A stretch of DNA of 64,000 nucleotides, from the IMG/VR virus record IMGVR_UViG_3300042309_001504, positions 58,443-122,442 of that record; one strand, given 5' to 3'. Numbering within the stretch: the first letter of the stretch is position 1; every line of letters starts with the position of its first letter. The translations under genes and the position numbers were made by a program. This DNA is from a virus. Shown here piece by piece: positions 1-9,009 of this stretch. A model generated the notes under the pieces. That model saw only the letters and a list, made by a program, of their open reading frames with translations. It made no database searches and was not told where the DNA came from.

Positions 1-389
1 CTTTGTTTGGCATATTTTTTGATCTTATTAAGAGCATTTGCTTTATCATTATGCTTTATAGCCTGACTAGATTTTTCTATGTATCCATAGCCTTTATAAT
101 TATTGATATCATCGGCTATAGCTTCTTTAATATTTTCTTCTGACCAATTATATCTAGCTATTTCTCTATTAATAGATCTTTGTACATGAAAAGAAAACTG
201 TCCAAGTCTATATGCGATTATGGAACAATCTTCTGGTGTTAACTTTTCAAGCTCATCTCTAGACATATACAAATATTTATTTAATTCTGATTCATCAAAT
301 TGATTTGGTACATAGGTACCCAAACCTAATTGATTCTCATATTCGTCTAGAACTTTATCCCATTCACTAACTTGATCTTTGGTGTTCAT
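1..389 (-). CDS. hypothetical protein, cut by the window edge
   Basis: The N-terminal ~129 residues of a protein whose 3' end lies outside the window. The ATG overlaps the TGA of the upstream endonuclease gene as ATGA, so the two are translationally coupled. The visible part is charged and helical, with no catalytic motif or membrane segment. It follows the UvsX and endonuclease genes, which fits a recombination or replication accessory role, but I do not recognise the family. Confidence 0.75.
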   Translation of the reverse strand, partial: MNTKDQVSEWDKVLDEYENQLGLGTYVPNQFDESELNKYLYMSRDELEKLTPEDCSIIAYRLGQFSFHVQRSINREIARYNWSEENIKEAIADDINNYKGYGYIEKSSQAIKHNDKANALNKIKKYAKQ

Positions 390-787
390 GTTTTAATAAT
401 TTCTTCCCAAGAGTCGATGTTATCATACGATAAAACTATATATTTAATATTATTATTTTCGCACCATTCTTTTTTATTCTCATCTCTTTTTTTATGTTTC
501 ATAAATCCTAATACGGAATTATGAAAAAATTTATTAAACTTAAAATGTTGTTCACCATGAACTTCTACGCAAGTTTTTGTAAGAGGTAAATAAAAATCCA
601 TATATAGAGTTTCTGCTTTTCTTAATGGTATGGCTACTTCTTCTAAAATTTGTAGTGTAGGAAAACATTTATGTAATAGATCTCTTGCTTTAAGATGTAA
701 TGATGATTTATTTTGCATAGAACCATGGGAAATATTACCGATCAATTGCCAATGAACAGTATTATTATCTAAATCTTTTACTTGCAT
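386..787 (-). CDS. Vsr/DUF559-like PD-(D/E)XK endonuclease
   Basis: A 133-residue protein with the pattern of the Vsr-like nuclease fold found in phage homing and repair endonucleases. An MDFYLP strand carries an acidic residue, followed by CVEVHGEQHF with the second acid and conserved His and Gln, then a KRDENKKEWCENN helix and an IKYIVLSY strand. In the family these residues bind metal and cleave DNA. The start overlaps the end of the UvsX gene. It could be a free-standing homing endonuclease or a recombination nuclease; the sequence does not decide. Confidence 0.7.
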   Translation of the reverse strand: MQVKDLDNNTVHWQLIGNISHGSMQNKSSLHLKARDLLHKCFPTLQILEEVAIPLRKAETLYMDFYLPLTKTCVEVHGEQHFKFNKFFHNSVLGFMKHKKRDENKKEWCENNNIKYIVLSYDNIDSWEEIIKT

Positions 788-1797
788 TTTAATCCCATAG
801 TAGTTTTTATCTCATTCCATAAATCTTCGTACACTTTATTGTTATCTACTAAAAATTGTCTAGTTTTTTCTAAACCTTGAAATTTTGGTTTGTCTGGAGC
901 ACTTGTAAGAGTATACCATGCTCCGCCCTTGGATACAAGTCCCATATCAACAGCAAGAGTCAGTAATTCCATATATTTATCTATTCCTTGTCCATATCTT
1001 AAATAAGATGTTATTTTTCCTCCGGGTGGACCTAATGCTGAACATAATACTTGCCATTCGATTTCTTGTCCAATTTGAGGAGAATCGTCGGATAGATTCC
1101 ATGCTTTGAAATAAGTTGCTTTTAATTTAATATCCGTTTGATATGCTATAGCCTGTCCACTTTTTTCTTTCCATTCTACATATCCATTACCGGGATTACC
1201 CATCAAATGAGTTATACCTATAACAATATTTCTGTTCACAGGAATAACATTCGCAACTTTCCTACAAAATTTAGCTAATAATTTTGCCCCATCTGCTCTT
1301 TGCATTTTATTCATATCGCTTGTTATTTCTGCTTCTGTACACAATGCAGAATATGAGTCAATAATTAAAAGAGATCCTGGAATCTCATTAATAATTCTTT
1401 CTGCAATTTGTAAGTATTCTTCAGCATGTAATATTTTACCTGTTTGAGATCCAATCACATGAAATTTATCTAGATTTAATCCTGGTATTCCTTCCAAATC
1501 TCGTTTTTTCAATCGACCTTCAATATTTAGGTAGTACACATCCCTGCCATCTTTAAAAGAGCCGTAAGCATATTCTGGTTTTTGAGCATTTGCACAGAAT
1601 GCTAAAGAAGTCGTGGTTTTTCCACACTTTGGTTGTCCGGTTAGAATTACGAATGATCCTTCCGGAATACCACCATTTAATACAACATCAAGAGATGGAC
1701 TAATTGGTATAGTAATTAGATCTTTATCAACAACAGCATTTCCTGTTAGAATAACCTCAGAACCGAATGTTTTAGAAACATCTTCTTTAAGTCCCAT
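778..1797 (-). CDS. uvsX: UvsX/RecA-like recombinase
   Basis: A 339-residue RecA-fold ATPase expected to form filaments on single-stranded DNA and drive strand exchange. Walker A is GQPKCGKT at about residues 54-61, and the Walker B strand LLIID lies near 143-147. The conserved ATYFKAWNL/IEWQVL C-terminal region resembles phage UvsX rather than full-length bacterial RecA, which has a longer C-terminal domain. A GGGA sequence about 9 nt upstream supports the chosen start. It overlaps genes on both sides, so it belongs to one transcript. Confidence 0.9.
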   Translation of the reverse strand: MGLKEDVSKTFGSEVILTGNAVVDKDLITIPISPSLDVVLNGGIPEGSFVILTGQPKCGKTTTSLAFCANAQKPEYAYGSFKDGRDVYYLNIEGRLKKRDLEGIPGLNLDKFHVIGSQTGKILHAEEYLQIAERIINEIPGSLLIIDSYSALCTEAEITSDMNKMQRADGAKLLAKFCRKVANVIPVNRNIVIGITHLMGNPGNGYVEWKEKSGQAIAYQTDIKLKATYFKAWNLSDDSPQIGQEIEWQVLCSALGPPGGKITSYLRYGQGIDKYMELLTLAVDMGLVSKGGAWYTLTSAPDKPKFQGLEKTRQFLVDNNKVYEDLWNEIKTTMGLKCK

Positions 1798-2206
1798 TAT
1801 CTAAGTCCCTTATTTTAGAAATAATATTTTTTGAAGTAGTAGATTGTCTAAAGTTAGTTTTTGGATTTCTGTCGATAGTTTTTGATAATTGAGTATTTTC
1901 TGATTCCAATTGCAACTTTTCGTATTCTATAATAGGCTTCAGATGGGGCGCTCTCAATGAGTATATATTTTTAGATTTTGGATTAGATAAAGCTCTTACA
2001 ACAGCTTTGTCTCCATATTGCTTAATCAACTTATTAGCCGATGCTATTTGATTTCTAAAAAATTTAGACCATTCATTATTCAGCCAAAATCTATAATGTA
2101 AATCCTTTTTTTCTATCAGAGCCTTTTTTTCACAGATTAACTCGGTAACATATTGAGCAGCAGAGACGGTTGTTTGAGAATACTTGGATGGATATTTATT
2201 TGCCAT
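1787..2206 (-). CDS. conserved hypothetical protein
   Basis: A 139-residue basic protein with a conserved-looking core (ELICEKKALIEKKDLHYRFW, then RAPHLKPII) and a variable, polar C-terminus. The ATG beginning MANKYPSKY was chosen because it leaves an 11-bp overlap with the upstream gene. A longer form starting near 2275 has an AGG-type SD but would overlap by 80 bp. It lies directly upstream of uvsX with overlapping ends, suggesting a role in recombination. No catalytic motif is visible. Confidence 0.75.
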   Translation of the reverse strand: MANKYPSKYSQTTVSAAQYVTELICEKKALIEKKDLHYRFWLNNEWSKFFRNQIASANKLIKQYGDKAVVRALSNPKSKNIYSLRAPHLKPIIEYEKLQLESENTQLSKTIDRNPKTNFRQSTTSKNIISKIRDLDNGT

Positions 2207-2537
2207 TTGGTCTATGAATAGAATTTTTTGCTGTACGGGAAACTGTTGGTGGTAAATTTTTCTTAAACTCATCATTAACCTGAGACGCTTCTTTTGTCAT
2301 AATAGAAACAGACTTATTTCCTTTGACAGAAGTTTGTGATATCATCAAATCTTTAGATGTAACCTTTGAGCTTTTAACATTGATATCCTTACTAGTATCT
2401 ATTGATTGATTTTTTTCAACGAATCTTTTTACTGATTCAAAATCTAATTTAAGATCATGTGATATTTCTTGTTCTGTTTTATTTTTTTCTAGCATATGCA
2501 AAATAGCATACTGTTCGATCTTGGATAATTTTTTCAT
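2196..2537 (-). CDS. hypothetical protein with HTH-like N-terminus
   Basis: A 113-residue protein. Residues 5-42 read like a helix-turn-helix (IEQYAILHMLEKNKTEQEIS, then LDFESVKRFVEK). The remainder is Ser/Lys-rich and probably disordered, ending in a conserved-looking SIHRPNGK. The start overlaps the stop of the upstream gene. DNA binding is inferred from the HTH pattern only. Confidence 0.65.
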   Translation of the reverse strand: MKKLSKIEQYAILHMLEKNKTEQEISHDLKLDFESVKRFVEKNQSIDTSKDINVKSSKVTSKDLMISQTSVKGNKSVSIMTKEASQVNDEFKKNLPPTVSRTAKNSIHRPNGK

Positions 2538-2917
2538 GTCATTTCCCTTTCTGCATTATTTAACCATGCAATATTTTTAGATCTTAAAAAGTTTATATAC
2601 ATATCAAATACCTTTTGGGGTACTTGCTTAAAATCGTATTCTTTTTTTCCTGTTTTTGTTAAAAATTTTGTGTGTCTTCCTTCGCTGTATGCTCCTATGG
2701 GATTATAAATTCTCCCATAAAGACCTATCTTAATAAAATATTTAGTAGTATTTCCTATAATCTTTTTAGCAAATACATCAGCTGTCTCTTTTTTTAGAAT
2801 AGGATTACCTTCGTTATCAATAAGTTTATGTTTACCAAATATGGTATAATAAACATGAGTATCTTCAGAAACTTCATCGTTAGATACTTCTTGTTTTGGT
2901 TGATGTAAAAAAGTCAT
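2534..2917 (-). CDS. hypothetical protein
   Basis: A 127-residue protein of mixed alpha/beta character with a well placed SD (GGAG five nt before the ATG). The N-terminal ~20 residues are acidic and polar. The core has a KHKLIDNEGNPI hairpin and an aromatic region around KIGLYGRIYNP. No catalytic residues or relatives are recognised. It is part of the run of overlapping genes feeding into uvsX. Confidence 0.7.
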   Translation of the reverse strand: MTFLHQPKQEVSNDEVSEDTHVYYTIFGKHKLIDNEGNPILKKETADVFAKKIIGNTTKYFIKIGLYGRIYNPIGAYSEGRHTKFLTKTGKKEYDFKQVPQKVFDMYINFLRSKNIAWLNNAEREMT

Positions 2918-2918
2918 A

Positions 2919-3263
2919 TCATCTCCATTTTATTTTTTTAGGCTTGTTGATTCTCGACATTCCTTTAGGCAAAGGCTTTTGCGACTGCTCGTCCTTATAG
3001 TCATTATGTTTTTTACTTAGTTCATTTTTTTGATCGTCACTCATTCTATCTCTATTCCTATTTGCTAAATCTCCTATTGTTTTCAACTCTGAGTCGTGTT
3101 TAACAATAGATGAATTGATAGTAAGTAAATCATTTTCATAGTCTCTATCTGTCTTAGATTTATTACATGATGGACATTTTGGATGAGCATTATAGTCTTT
3201 TATATAAGAAAATAGCTCAAAAGAATGATTACAAGAATTACAAATATATGAATATGTTGGCAT
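2919..3263 (-). CDS. FmdB-type zinc-ribbon protein
   Basis: A 114-residue protein opening with MPTYSYICNSCNHSFEL, the standard start of FmdB/CxxC zinc-ribbon domains, followed by the second pair CPSCNKSK. The four cysteines should hold one zinc. The rest is charged and low complexity, with a KPLPKGMSRINKPKKIKWR tail. The MPTYSY start was chosen over an upstream one because it matches the family N-terminus and avoids overlapping the HNH gene. In bacteria such proteins are often regulators; in phages the role is unknown. Confidence 0.8.
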   Translation of the reverse strand: MPTYSYICNSCNHSFELFSYIKDYNAHPKCPSCNKSKTDRDYENDLLTINSSIVKHDSELKTIGDLANRNRDRMSDDQKNELSKKHNDYKDEQSQKPLPKGMSRINKPKKIKWR

Positions 3264-3267
3264 AAAT

Positions 3268-3828
3268 TTAAAAAATATAATTAATCCATTCCTCGGGCAG
3301 ATCATTCTTTATGATATCTAGTCTCCTAGTCACAGACAAGTATTTTTTGTGTTTAGATGGGCTTGTTGGAATATTCATTAATTTCATATTGGCTTGTTCT
3401 GGTGTTCTATTTCCTTTTCTTCTGTTACATTCTGTACAGGCCAAAACTATATTTGTCCATGTTGTAGGAGAATAATCATATGACCATTGAGATTTTGGTA
3501 TAATATGATCATATGTCATTTGATTTTTATCTGATTTTTGACCACAATATTGACATTTATAATTATCTCTTACAAATAAATTAGCACGAGAAAATTTAAC
3601 AATACAATTATGTAAATTTAAATAATGTTTTACTCTTATTACAGCAGGAATATAAACCTTATAGTCTATACCAATTAAATAATCATCTTTATAATAGTTA
3701 ACAATTTCTAGTGTTTGAGATAAATCATCTTTATATAGAAAACTAATAGCTTTTCTATAATCTATAATTGACAAAGGAGTATAATCCGCATTCAATACTA
3801 GACACTGTTTATGTTTGGTTTGACTCAT
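3268..3828 (-). CDS. HNH endonuclease
   Basis: A 186-residue nuclease of the McrA-like HNH family. The zinc-binding CQYCG is followed by the catalytic YDHIIPKSQ, then the NIVLACTECNRRKGNRTPEQA knuckle with the second Cys pair and final conserved residues. The N-terminus (VLNADYTPLSIIDYRKAI) is the extension usual in this subfamily. Such enzymes nick or cut DNA and may be free-standing homing or packaging-associated nucleases. It overlaps the phoH gene end by 20 bp. Confidence 0.88.
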   Translation of the reverse strand: MSQTKHKQCLVLNADYTPLSIIDYRKAISFLYKDDLSQTLEIVNYYKDDYLIGIDYKVYIPAVIRVKHYLNLHNCIVKFSRANLFVRDNYKCQYCGQKSDKNQMTYDHIIPKSQWSYDYSPTTWTNIVLACTECNRRKGNRTPEQANMKLMNIPTSPSKHKKYLSVTRRLDIIKNDLPEEWINYIF

Positions 3829-4537
3829 AAGATTCTATTTTCGACATTATATCTGCAATTATAGGATTCCTAATAATATCGGAAGATTCTAAATAACTAA
3901 AACCTATATTATTTATATCTTGTAAAACCTGTGATATAATCTTATATCCACCTTGTAAATTTCTAGCCAAGTCAGATTGTCTAATATCTCCAGTGATGAC
4001 CATTTTACTGTTTTGTCCAATACGTGTCAACAACATTTTTAATTGATCATAGGTAGCATTTTGACACTCGTCCGCAACAATAAATGAATCATGAAAACTT
4101 CTACCGCGCATTAATCCTAATGGCACAATTTCTATTTGATTATTAAGCTTTAATTTATTGTAGTGTTGAATATGAATAAAATGATTTATTTCATCTAAAA
4201 TAGGTAATAAATAAGGATGAATTTTTTCTTCTGCTGTACCCGGTAAATAACCAATTTTTTCACCAGCTTCTATAACTGGTCTAGTAATAATAATTTTTTT
4301 AATTTTTTGATCAGACAAATATTCTAATGCCATACCAATAGCAATATGTGTTTTACCAGTACCAGCAACACCTTGACAAAATGTAATCACATTTTCTGCA
4401 ATAGTTCTTATATAATCCTTTTGATTACTTGTTTTAGGTTTTAAACGATTTTTAAAATTAAAAGTAGTGTCGGGAGTTAATGCAACATTAGTTAAATCAA
4501 TAGGTTTCTTATTCGATTTGTTATTTTTTTTTCTCAA
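3809..4537 (-). CDS. phoH: PhoH-like P-loop ATPase
   Basis: A 242-residue PhoH-family protein. Walker A is GVAGTGKT at residues 56-63 and Walker B is VADE at about 154-157 (IVADECQNAT). The PVIEAGEKIGYLPG stretch is typical of PhoH. The chosen start is a TTG preceded by GGGGA seven nt upstream; no in-frame ATG precedes the P-loop region. PhoH is widespread in marine and T4-like phages; RNA or nucleotide metabolism roles are suggested but not settled. Confidence 0.9.
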   Translation of the reverse strand: MRKKNNKSNKKPIDLTNVALTPDTTFNFKNRLKPKTSNQKDYIRTIAENVITFCQGVAGTGKTHIAIGMALEYLSDQKIKKIIITRPVIEAGEKIGYLPGTAEEKIHPYLLPILDEINHFIHIQHYNKLKLNNQIEIVPLGLMRGRSFHDSFIVADECQNATYDQLKMLLTRIGQNSKMVITGDIRQSDLARNLQGGYKIISQVLQDINNIGFSYLESSDIIRNPIIADIMSKIESYESNQT

Positions 4538-4561
4538 TGATATATCCCCATAAGGATGTGA

Positions 4562-6760
4562 TTAAATTAGACACGCGCCACCAGCACAACTAATTTCCTC
4601 AATCCCTACAGTATTGTCCTCTGTCTCCAACAACTGAGTATAGTCAACTTTCTTAAAACTATGAAATAAATCACAGTATACTTTCCAATTATAAACATCT
4701 TTCATGCAGTATGTTAGTCTTTTAACATCTCCATCAAAATATTTACCAGCAAAATTTTTCATTTTGGTGATAAACATAAGTTTGGATTCGTGATCATCTT
4801 TGTTAGCTTGATTTAAGGTAACATAATCACATGCGGCCCATAAGTTTTTATTAAATGTATTAAGAGCCAACTCTATAAGACCAGAACACCATAATGAAGC
4901 GTCTCCATATTCTTTTACTATTTCTCTGCTTGTATAAACAGTAGTAAATGGTGCTTGTGGATAGTCCTTATCTCCGCTTTGTGGAATTAGACTAATACCA
5001 GCAAAATATTTACGATTATTATAAATATATTCAGTAACCTCTTCCCATTCATCTGGTTTAACCGTTACAGTATTGCTAACATTATGACACAAATAGTCTT
5101 GCGTACATAAAGACCTGTTTTTACCAGAATGTACCCAATTTTTTTGAGTATCTTTTACTATTGATAACATTTCCACAGCCGGTAATTGATTTTTTAATTT
5201 TGCACCATCTGGAACTTCTATTGGAAATTTGACCACTTCGTCTGTATTGTTTGCTGACCAAACCGAACGCTCACAGGCTTGAGGGTTATAAGACTTAAAG
5301 TGTTGGTATGGTGCCTCTAAAACATTAGCCTGTACATGTCTTATATAGCGTTTAGCATGATGTGGATGTATGCCAGATGATGTACCAAGCATACTACTAC
5401 TGGTGCCTTCTGGTTTTAAGCAAGTTACTCTGGCGGCTTGATTAATACCAATTTTTTGAGATAATTCTTTATTGGTTTCTACAGCAATTTTGGCACCAGT
5501 TTTTAATACTTGCTCCGTTAATAATAAATCATGCTTTTCCATTATTCCTGTCATGGAAACGCCTAATAGGGCTTCTCTTTCAAAGATTTGCTCACTGTTT
5601 TCACCAAGATATTCTAATTTGGTAAAACCAGCCTGTAATGTTCCTATGATTGCAGCGGCTTTGCATCGTTCATAAAAATCATTCTCATCGGTAATAGATG
5701 AACAATTAATTGTTGATAGATTGCATCCTTGCCAGCCAGACTCACCAGTTATTTCATTAACAGGCCACAAAGAAATTTCTACACATGGATTAAAAACCAT
5801 TTCTGTAGAATCGCCCCAAATAAATCCTGGTTCGCCATATTCTTTAACCGATTGCATCAATTGAGAGAATTGTTCTAATGATGTTGAGTCTCTTAATAGT
5901 AGAGCAGAATTATTGCTTCGTGCTCTTTGTGGATTTTCAATATACCAATTACCTGTTTTGGCTTTTGTCATTTCATCATCATCTGGGCTAAATAATGCTA
6001 AACTAGCTGATCTTCTTACTCCACCACTTAGAACAGCATCGCTGCTGTGCATAACAATATCATAAGCATCAATTGGTTTTAATTTTTTTTGTCCATTAGC
6101 AACGCATCTATCTAATAGTGCTCTAACTTTTTCCAAGCCCTTTTGTAGTGGTTCAAATCCTGGAGCCTTACCAACTCCAGAACTTAATTCTGATCCTTTG
6201 GGTCTGATATTCGAATAATCAAAAATAATATATTCATCTTGATATTTTTTAAATCTTGATTCTGATGGTTTTGTAAAATACGAACTCAACAAAACACCAA
6301 GAGCATCAGCCCATCCCTCTATACTATCTTCTATTACATACTTGAGTCCTCTATTTGAATCTTTTTGTTTTTGCGATAGCGCTGGTAGTTTTGCAACATG
6401 ATGTTTTTGAACACTAAATCCTGTTCCGCTACCGCAAAGAAGCAACCAAAAACATTCTTGAAAGAATCTTAATCTGTCACAATAAGAAGCTGTACAATTG
6501 TATATTTTAGCATTACGTTTTAGAATTGGTTCGCCACCAAATTGTAAAGCCCTTTGTGATCCAAGAACCTTTTTCTTATACATTATATCATAAGCCCAAT
6601 CGATTTCTGCTTTGATATCTTTATCAGCATACTGTGTATGCATCATATTCTTAACTCTTTCAACCGCTTCTTTCCAAGTTTCTCTACGGTTTTCTTTTTC
6701 TAACCATCTAGCATATTTACTAACAAATGTATAAGATTGTAGTTCTTGTAGGGCTGACAT
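4562..6760 (-). CDS. nrdJ: class II (B12-dependent) ribonucleoside-triphosphate reductase
   Basis: A 732-residue enzyme expected to reduce ribonucleotides to deoxyribonucleotides using adenosylcobalamin. Visible are the first redox cysteine region (NCTASYC, Cys89), the active-site loop NPCVEISLWP (Cys326, Glu328) followed by WQGCNLSTINC with the partner Cys346, and the C-terminal pair CAGGAC (Cys725 and Cys730) that passes electrons. The length suits the monomeric RTPR type. The second ATG is used: GGAG lies six nt before it, inside the longer reading frame. It is coupled to the dCMP deaminase gene just upstream. Confidence 0.93.
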   Translation of the reverse strand: MSALQELQSYTFVSKYARWLEKENRRETWKEAVERVKNMMHTQYADKDIKAEIDWAYDIMYKKKVLGSQRALQFGGEPILKRNAKIYNCTASYCDRLRFFQECFWLLLCGSGTGFSVQKHHVAKLPALSQKQKDSNRGLKYVIEDSIEGWADALGVLLSSYFTKPSESRFKKYQDEYIIFDYSNIRPKGSELSSGVGKAPGFEPLQKGLEKVRALLDRCVANGQKKLKPIDAYDIVMHSSDAVLSGGVRRSASLALFSPDDDEMTKAKTGNWYIENPQRARSNNSALLLRDSTSLEQFSQLMQSVKEYGEPGFIWGDSTEMVFNPCVEISLWPVNEITGESGWQGCNLSTINCSSITDENDFYERCKAAAIIGTLQAGFTKLEYLGENSEQIFEREALLGVSMTGIMEKHDLLLTEQVLKTGAKIAVETNKELSQKIGINQAARVTCLKPEGTSSSMLGTSSGIHPHHAKRYIRHVQANVLEAPYQHFKSYNPQACERSVWSANNTDEVVKFPIEVPDGAKLKNQLPAVEMLSIVKDTQKNWVHSGKNRSLCTQDYLCHNVSNTVTVKPDEWEEVTEYIYNNRKYFAGISLIPQSGDKDYPQAPFTTVYTSREIVKEYGDASLWCSGLIELALNTFNKNLWAACDYVTLNQANKDDHESKLMFITKMKNFAGKYFDGDVKRLTYCMKDVYNWKVYCDLFHSFKKVDYTQLLETEDNTVGIEEISCAGGACLI

Positions 6761-6771
6761 TATTTTCTCCA

Positions 6772-7248
6772 TTAATTTTGAATATTTTCTATTACACTAT
6801 TTAGCCACTGTAAATTAGGTGTTACATAATATGTTTCCATTTTTGTGAGTTGAATAAATTTGTTAAATATTAGTTTCTGGGTTTCATCTATTAGATATGA
6901 TCCGTGTTTATTATGCATATAAACTGTCGATACTCCTTCTTGCCACAACGCCATTATACAATCATTACAACATTGACCAGTAACATATGCTATACCATTT
7001 TCTGGTCTAATTAAACAATTCGACAAAGCATTTCGTTCAGCATGAATCATCCACGGATATTTTTCTGGTCTTGTGTTTGGTAAAATACTATCGTCAATAC
7101 CTCTGGGAAATCCATTGTATCCTATACTAATAACTCTATTTTTTCTATCTGTTATTATGCATCCGTGCTGCGTTTGAGTATCGTGACTTTTTTTAGATAC
7201 AATGTGAGCTAGACCTATATAATAGGATATCCAATCGTCTGGTTTCAT
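6772..7248 (-). CDS. dCMP deaminase
   Basis: A 158-residue zinc deaminase converting dCMP to dUMP, the precursor for ThyX. The zinc site is HAERNAL (His69, Glu71) with the Cys pair in GQCCNDC (Cys94, Cys97). A GTG 21 codons upstream is in frame, but a TTGACA/TAATAT promoter covers that stretch. An AAGGAG lies before the ATG of MKPDDWISYY, and family members begin at this point. It sits immediately before nrdJ, a logical pairing for dNTP supply. Confidence 0.9.
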   Translation of the reverse strand: MKPDDWISYYIGLAHIVSKKSHDTQTQHGCIITDRKNRVISIGYNGFPRGIDDSILPNTRPEKYPWMIHAERNALSNCLIRPENGIAYVTGQCCNDCIMALWQEGVSTVYMHNKHGSYLIDETQKLIFNKFIQLTKMETYYVTPNLQWLNSVIENIQN

Positions 7249-7279
7249 TCTGTAAATCAACTCCTTGTGCGTATAGACT

Positions 7280-7308
7280 ATATTACCACAATCGGTATTT
7301 ACTGTCAA
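7280..7308 (-). promoter_or_regulatory. sigma70-type promoter for deaminase-nrdJ
   Basis: TTGACA (7303-7308) and TAATAT (7280-7285) are separated by 17 nt on the minus strand, about 30 nt before the dCMP deaminase ATG. It lies within a longer in-frame reading frame and so decides the start of that gene. Confidence 0.7.
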
Positions 7309-7317
7309 CACAACAAG

Positions 7318-7488
7318 TTATTCTTTACGAATTTTTGGTATACCGCCATTAGAAACATATATTCTGTATTGGTTAGACCCGTATCCTATTTTAAAGGCTG
7401 GGGTATTTTGAATATTAAAGTTTTGTGCCGATATAGTTTCATTCTCTAAATCTTGTAGTCTCTGTTCCCAAATTTCTTTGTTACTCAT
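7318..7488 (-). CDS. small hypothetical protein
   Basis: A 56-residue protein with an N-terminal charged helix (MSNKEIWEQRLQDLENE) and a beta-rich tail. An SD (AAGGAGAG) lies just before two consecutive ATGs; the second was chosen. It overlaps the end of the glycosyltransferase gene by 8 bp. No family is recognised. Confidence 0.6.
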   Translation of the reverse strand: MSNKEIWEQRLQDLENETISAQNFNIQNTPAFKIGYGSNQYRIYVSNGGIPKIRKE

Positions 7489-8365
7489 CATCTCTCCTTC
7501 CATAAAAATAGTTATAGATCTCTGTATGTAATTTAGGTTTATACGTTTGCCATTTATATATATTATTATTGTCTAATGTAATATCTGCTGTAGCATCAAA
7601 ATTATATTTTTTAGAAATTTCATTTCTTTGAACATATTTCCTATTAGAAAATGTACCATGATATAAATGTTCTAGTGTTCCATTTATATATCCAATATCT
7701 CCCTTTACAAGCTCATAATCTTTGTATCTTGTTAATAAAAAATCTTTGCATGTTGATTTATTCATAGTTTCTAATATTGGATGATACCAATGGCCCATCC
7801 ATGCTATTAATTGATAAAGATCGTTATTGCCAACAATGCATTTATCATATAATCCATTTGGTAAACAATCTCTTCTGAAGCCCCAACATAATCCGGGTTT
7901 GGGCCACAATCCTTTTCTAACTTCCATGTTATCAACATGATATTTTGCAAAACCTATTCCTAATCCATCCCTAGCATAAGTCGCTTCTTCGGGACGTACA
8001 TGGTCTGGTGTTTTTTCATAAATGTATTCAAATAGTTGACAAACAGGTTTAGAATCTAACATTTTTTCGGTTTCTTTATACCAATTTGAATTGTGAAATA
8101 TAATGTCAGCATCAAGCCAAGCAATTTTATCAACATTATTTGGTAAATTTTCTATAGCAATATTTAGTAATCTTTCTTTTTGCCATAAAACATTATTTTT
8201 ATTACCTCTAATATGTATAGCATCATCAATAAAAAAAGGTTGATTATCAAATGATAGTTCTACTGTAATTAATGGATATTGTAGATGCTTTCTAAATTGA
8301 GTATAGTTATCTCTAAATTTTTGATAACCTATTGGATTAAAATAGGAAGTTATACAATACAACAT
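7481..8365 (-). CDS. GT-A type glycosyltransferase-like protein
   Basis: A 294-residue protein with a GT-A arrangement. An N-terminal strand (YCITSYFNP) is followed by KERLLNIAIENLP and the nucleotide-sugar/metal motif AWLDADIIF, with aromatic residues in the acceptor half. The DAD motif stands in for DxD. No membrane segment is present. The acceptor is unknown; host surface glycan, virion protein or DNA are all possible. Ends overlap both neighbours. Confidence 0.72.
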   Translation of the reverse strand: MLYCITSYFNPIGYQKFRDNYTQFRKHLQYPLITVELSFDNQPFFIDDAIHIRGNKNNVLWQKERLLNIAIENLPNNVDKIAWLDADIIFHNSNWYKETEKMLDSKPVCQLFEYIYEKTPDHVRPEEATYARDGLGIGFAKYHVDNMEVRKGLWPKPGLCWGFRRDCLPNGLYDKCIVGNNDLYQLIAWMGHWYHPILETMNKSTCKDFLLTRYKDYELVKGDIGYINGTLEHLYHGTFSNRKYVQRNEISKKYNFDATADITLDNNNIYKWQTYKPKLHTEIYNYFYGRRDDE

Positions 8366-8613
8366 TATTTTTCTGTTAATTTGCTATAAACCAACATAGA
8401 AATTACACTACCAACAATACCCATAAAAATACCTGTTGGTGATATTGCAGAATATGATCCTAGCATATAGAGAATTGCTCCACCAACATAAGATCCGGCT
8501 ACCCCCAATGCTATGGTTTGAAAAAATCCCATATTTTGTTCACCGGGTATAACTGCTTTTGCTATACTTCCAACAAAAATACCATACACAGCCCATACTA
8601 ATAAACTAAACAT
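8365..8613 (-). CDS. GlsB/YeaQ/YmgE-family membrane protein
   Basis: An 82-residue protein made of three hydrophobic segments separated by Gly-rich turns. The family signature is seen in GIFVGSIAKAVIPG and the closing GxxGxVxxMLVY. This 'transglycosylase-associated' family is found in bacterial inner membranes and sometimes in phages. Its function is unknown; in a phage it could alter the membrane or assist lysis. Confidence 0.8.
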   Translation of the reverse strand: MFSLLVWAVYGIFVGSIAKAVIPGEQNMGFFQTIALGVAGSYVGGAILYMLGSYSAISPTGIFMGIVGSVISMLVYSKLTEK

Positions 8614-8995
8614 TGGTTGCCTCCAGAAGTGTTAAAGATTCGCTATCGGTTAATGTTTTTCCAACTTCCATGATGGCATTTTTTAAACTAACTCCGTATT
8701 GTTGATATTGTTTTTTGCTTAGGTGTTGTCTCAATATTCTGTTAAGTCTATAATTATTTAACCAATTATCTTTAACAGTCAAATTAACAATTGTGTGTCT
8801 AAGATCAAGAGCTTCTGTCATCTTATCATTTTTTCTTCTTTTACTTCTACACTCTTGAATAACTCTTATAAGACTGAGGATAACACCTATTACAATAATA
8901 ATAGTTATAGGATCAAAACCATGATTTTCATTTTTGATATTGGCTTTATTTATTACCTTTTGGGCAATAAGTTCAAGATTAGGATCTACTTGCAT
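8606..8995 (-). CDS. hypothetical single-pass membrane protein
   Basis: A 129-residue protein with one hydrophobic segment at about residues 30-48 (ITIIIVIGVILSLIRVI), then a basic stretch CRSKRRKNDK and a cytoplasmic helical domain. The MQVDPN start follows GAGAGA at good spacing; a longer in-frame form lacks an SD. It sits among other small membrane genes. No family is recognised. Confidence 0.7.
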   Translation of the reverse strand: MQVDPNLELIAQKVINKANIKNENHGFDPITIIIVIGVILSLIRVIQECRSKRRKNDKMTEALDLRHTIVNLTVKDNWLNNYRLNRILRQHLSKKQYQQYGVSLKNAIMEVGKTLTDSESLTLLEATNV

Positions 8996-9009
8996 ATTAT
9001 ATCTCTCTA

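Noticed and set aside
918-1109. Plus-strand ORF opposite uvsX
   Set aside because: It is the complement of a confident gene, has no SD and no protein-like composition. Other plus-strand ORFs outside 33.0-37.5 kb were rejected for the same reason.
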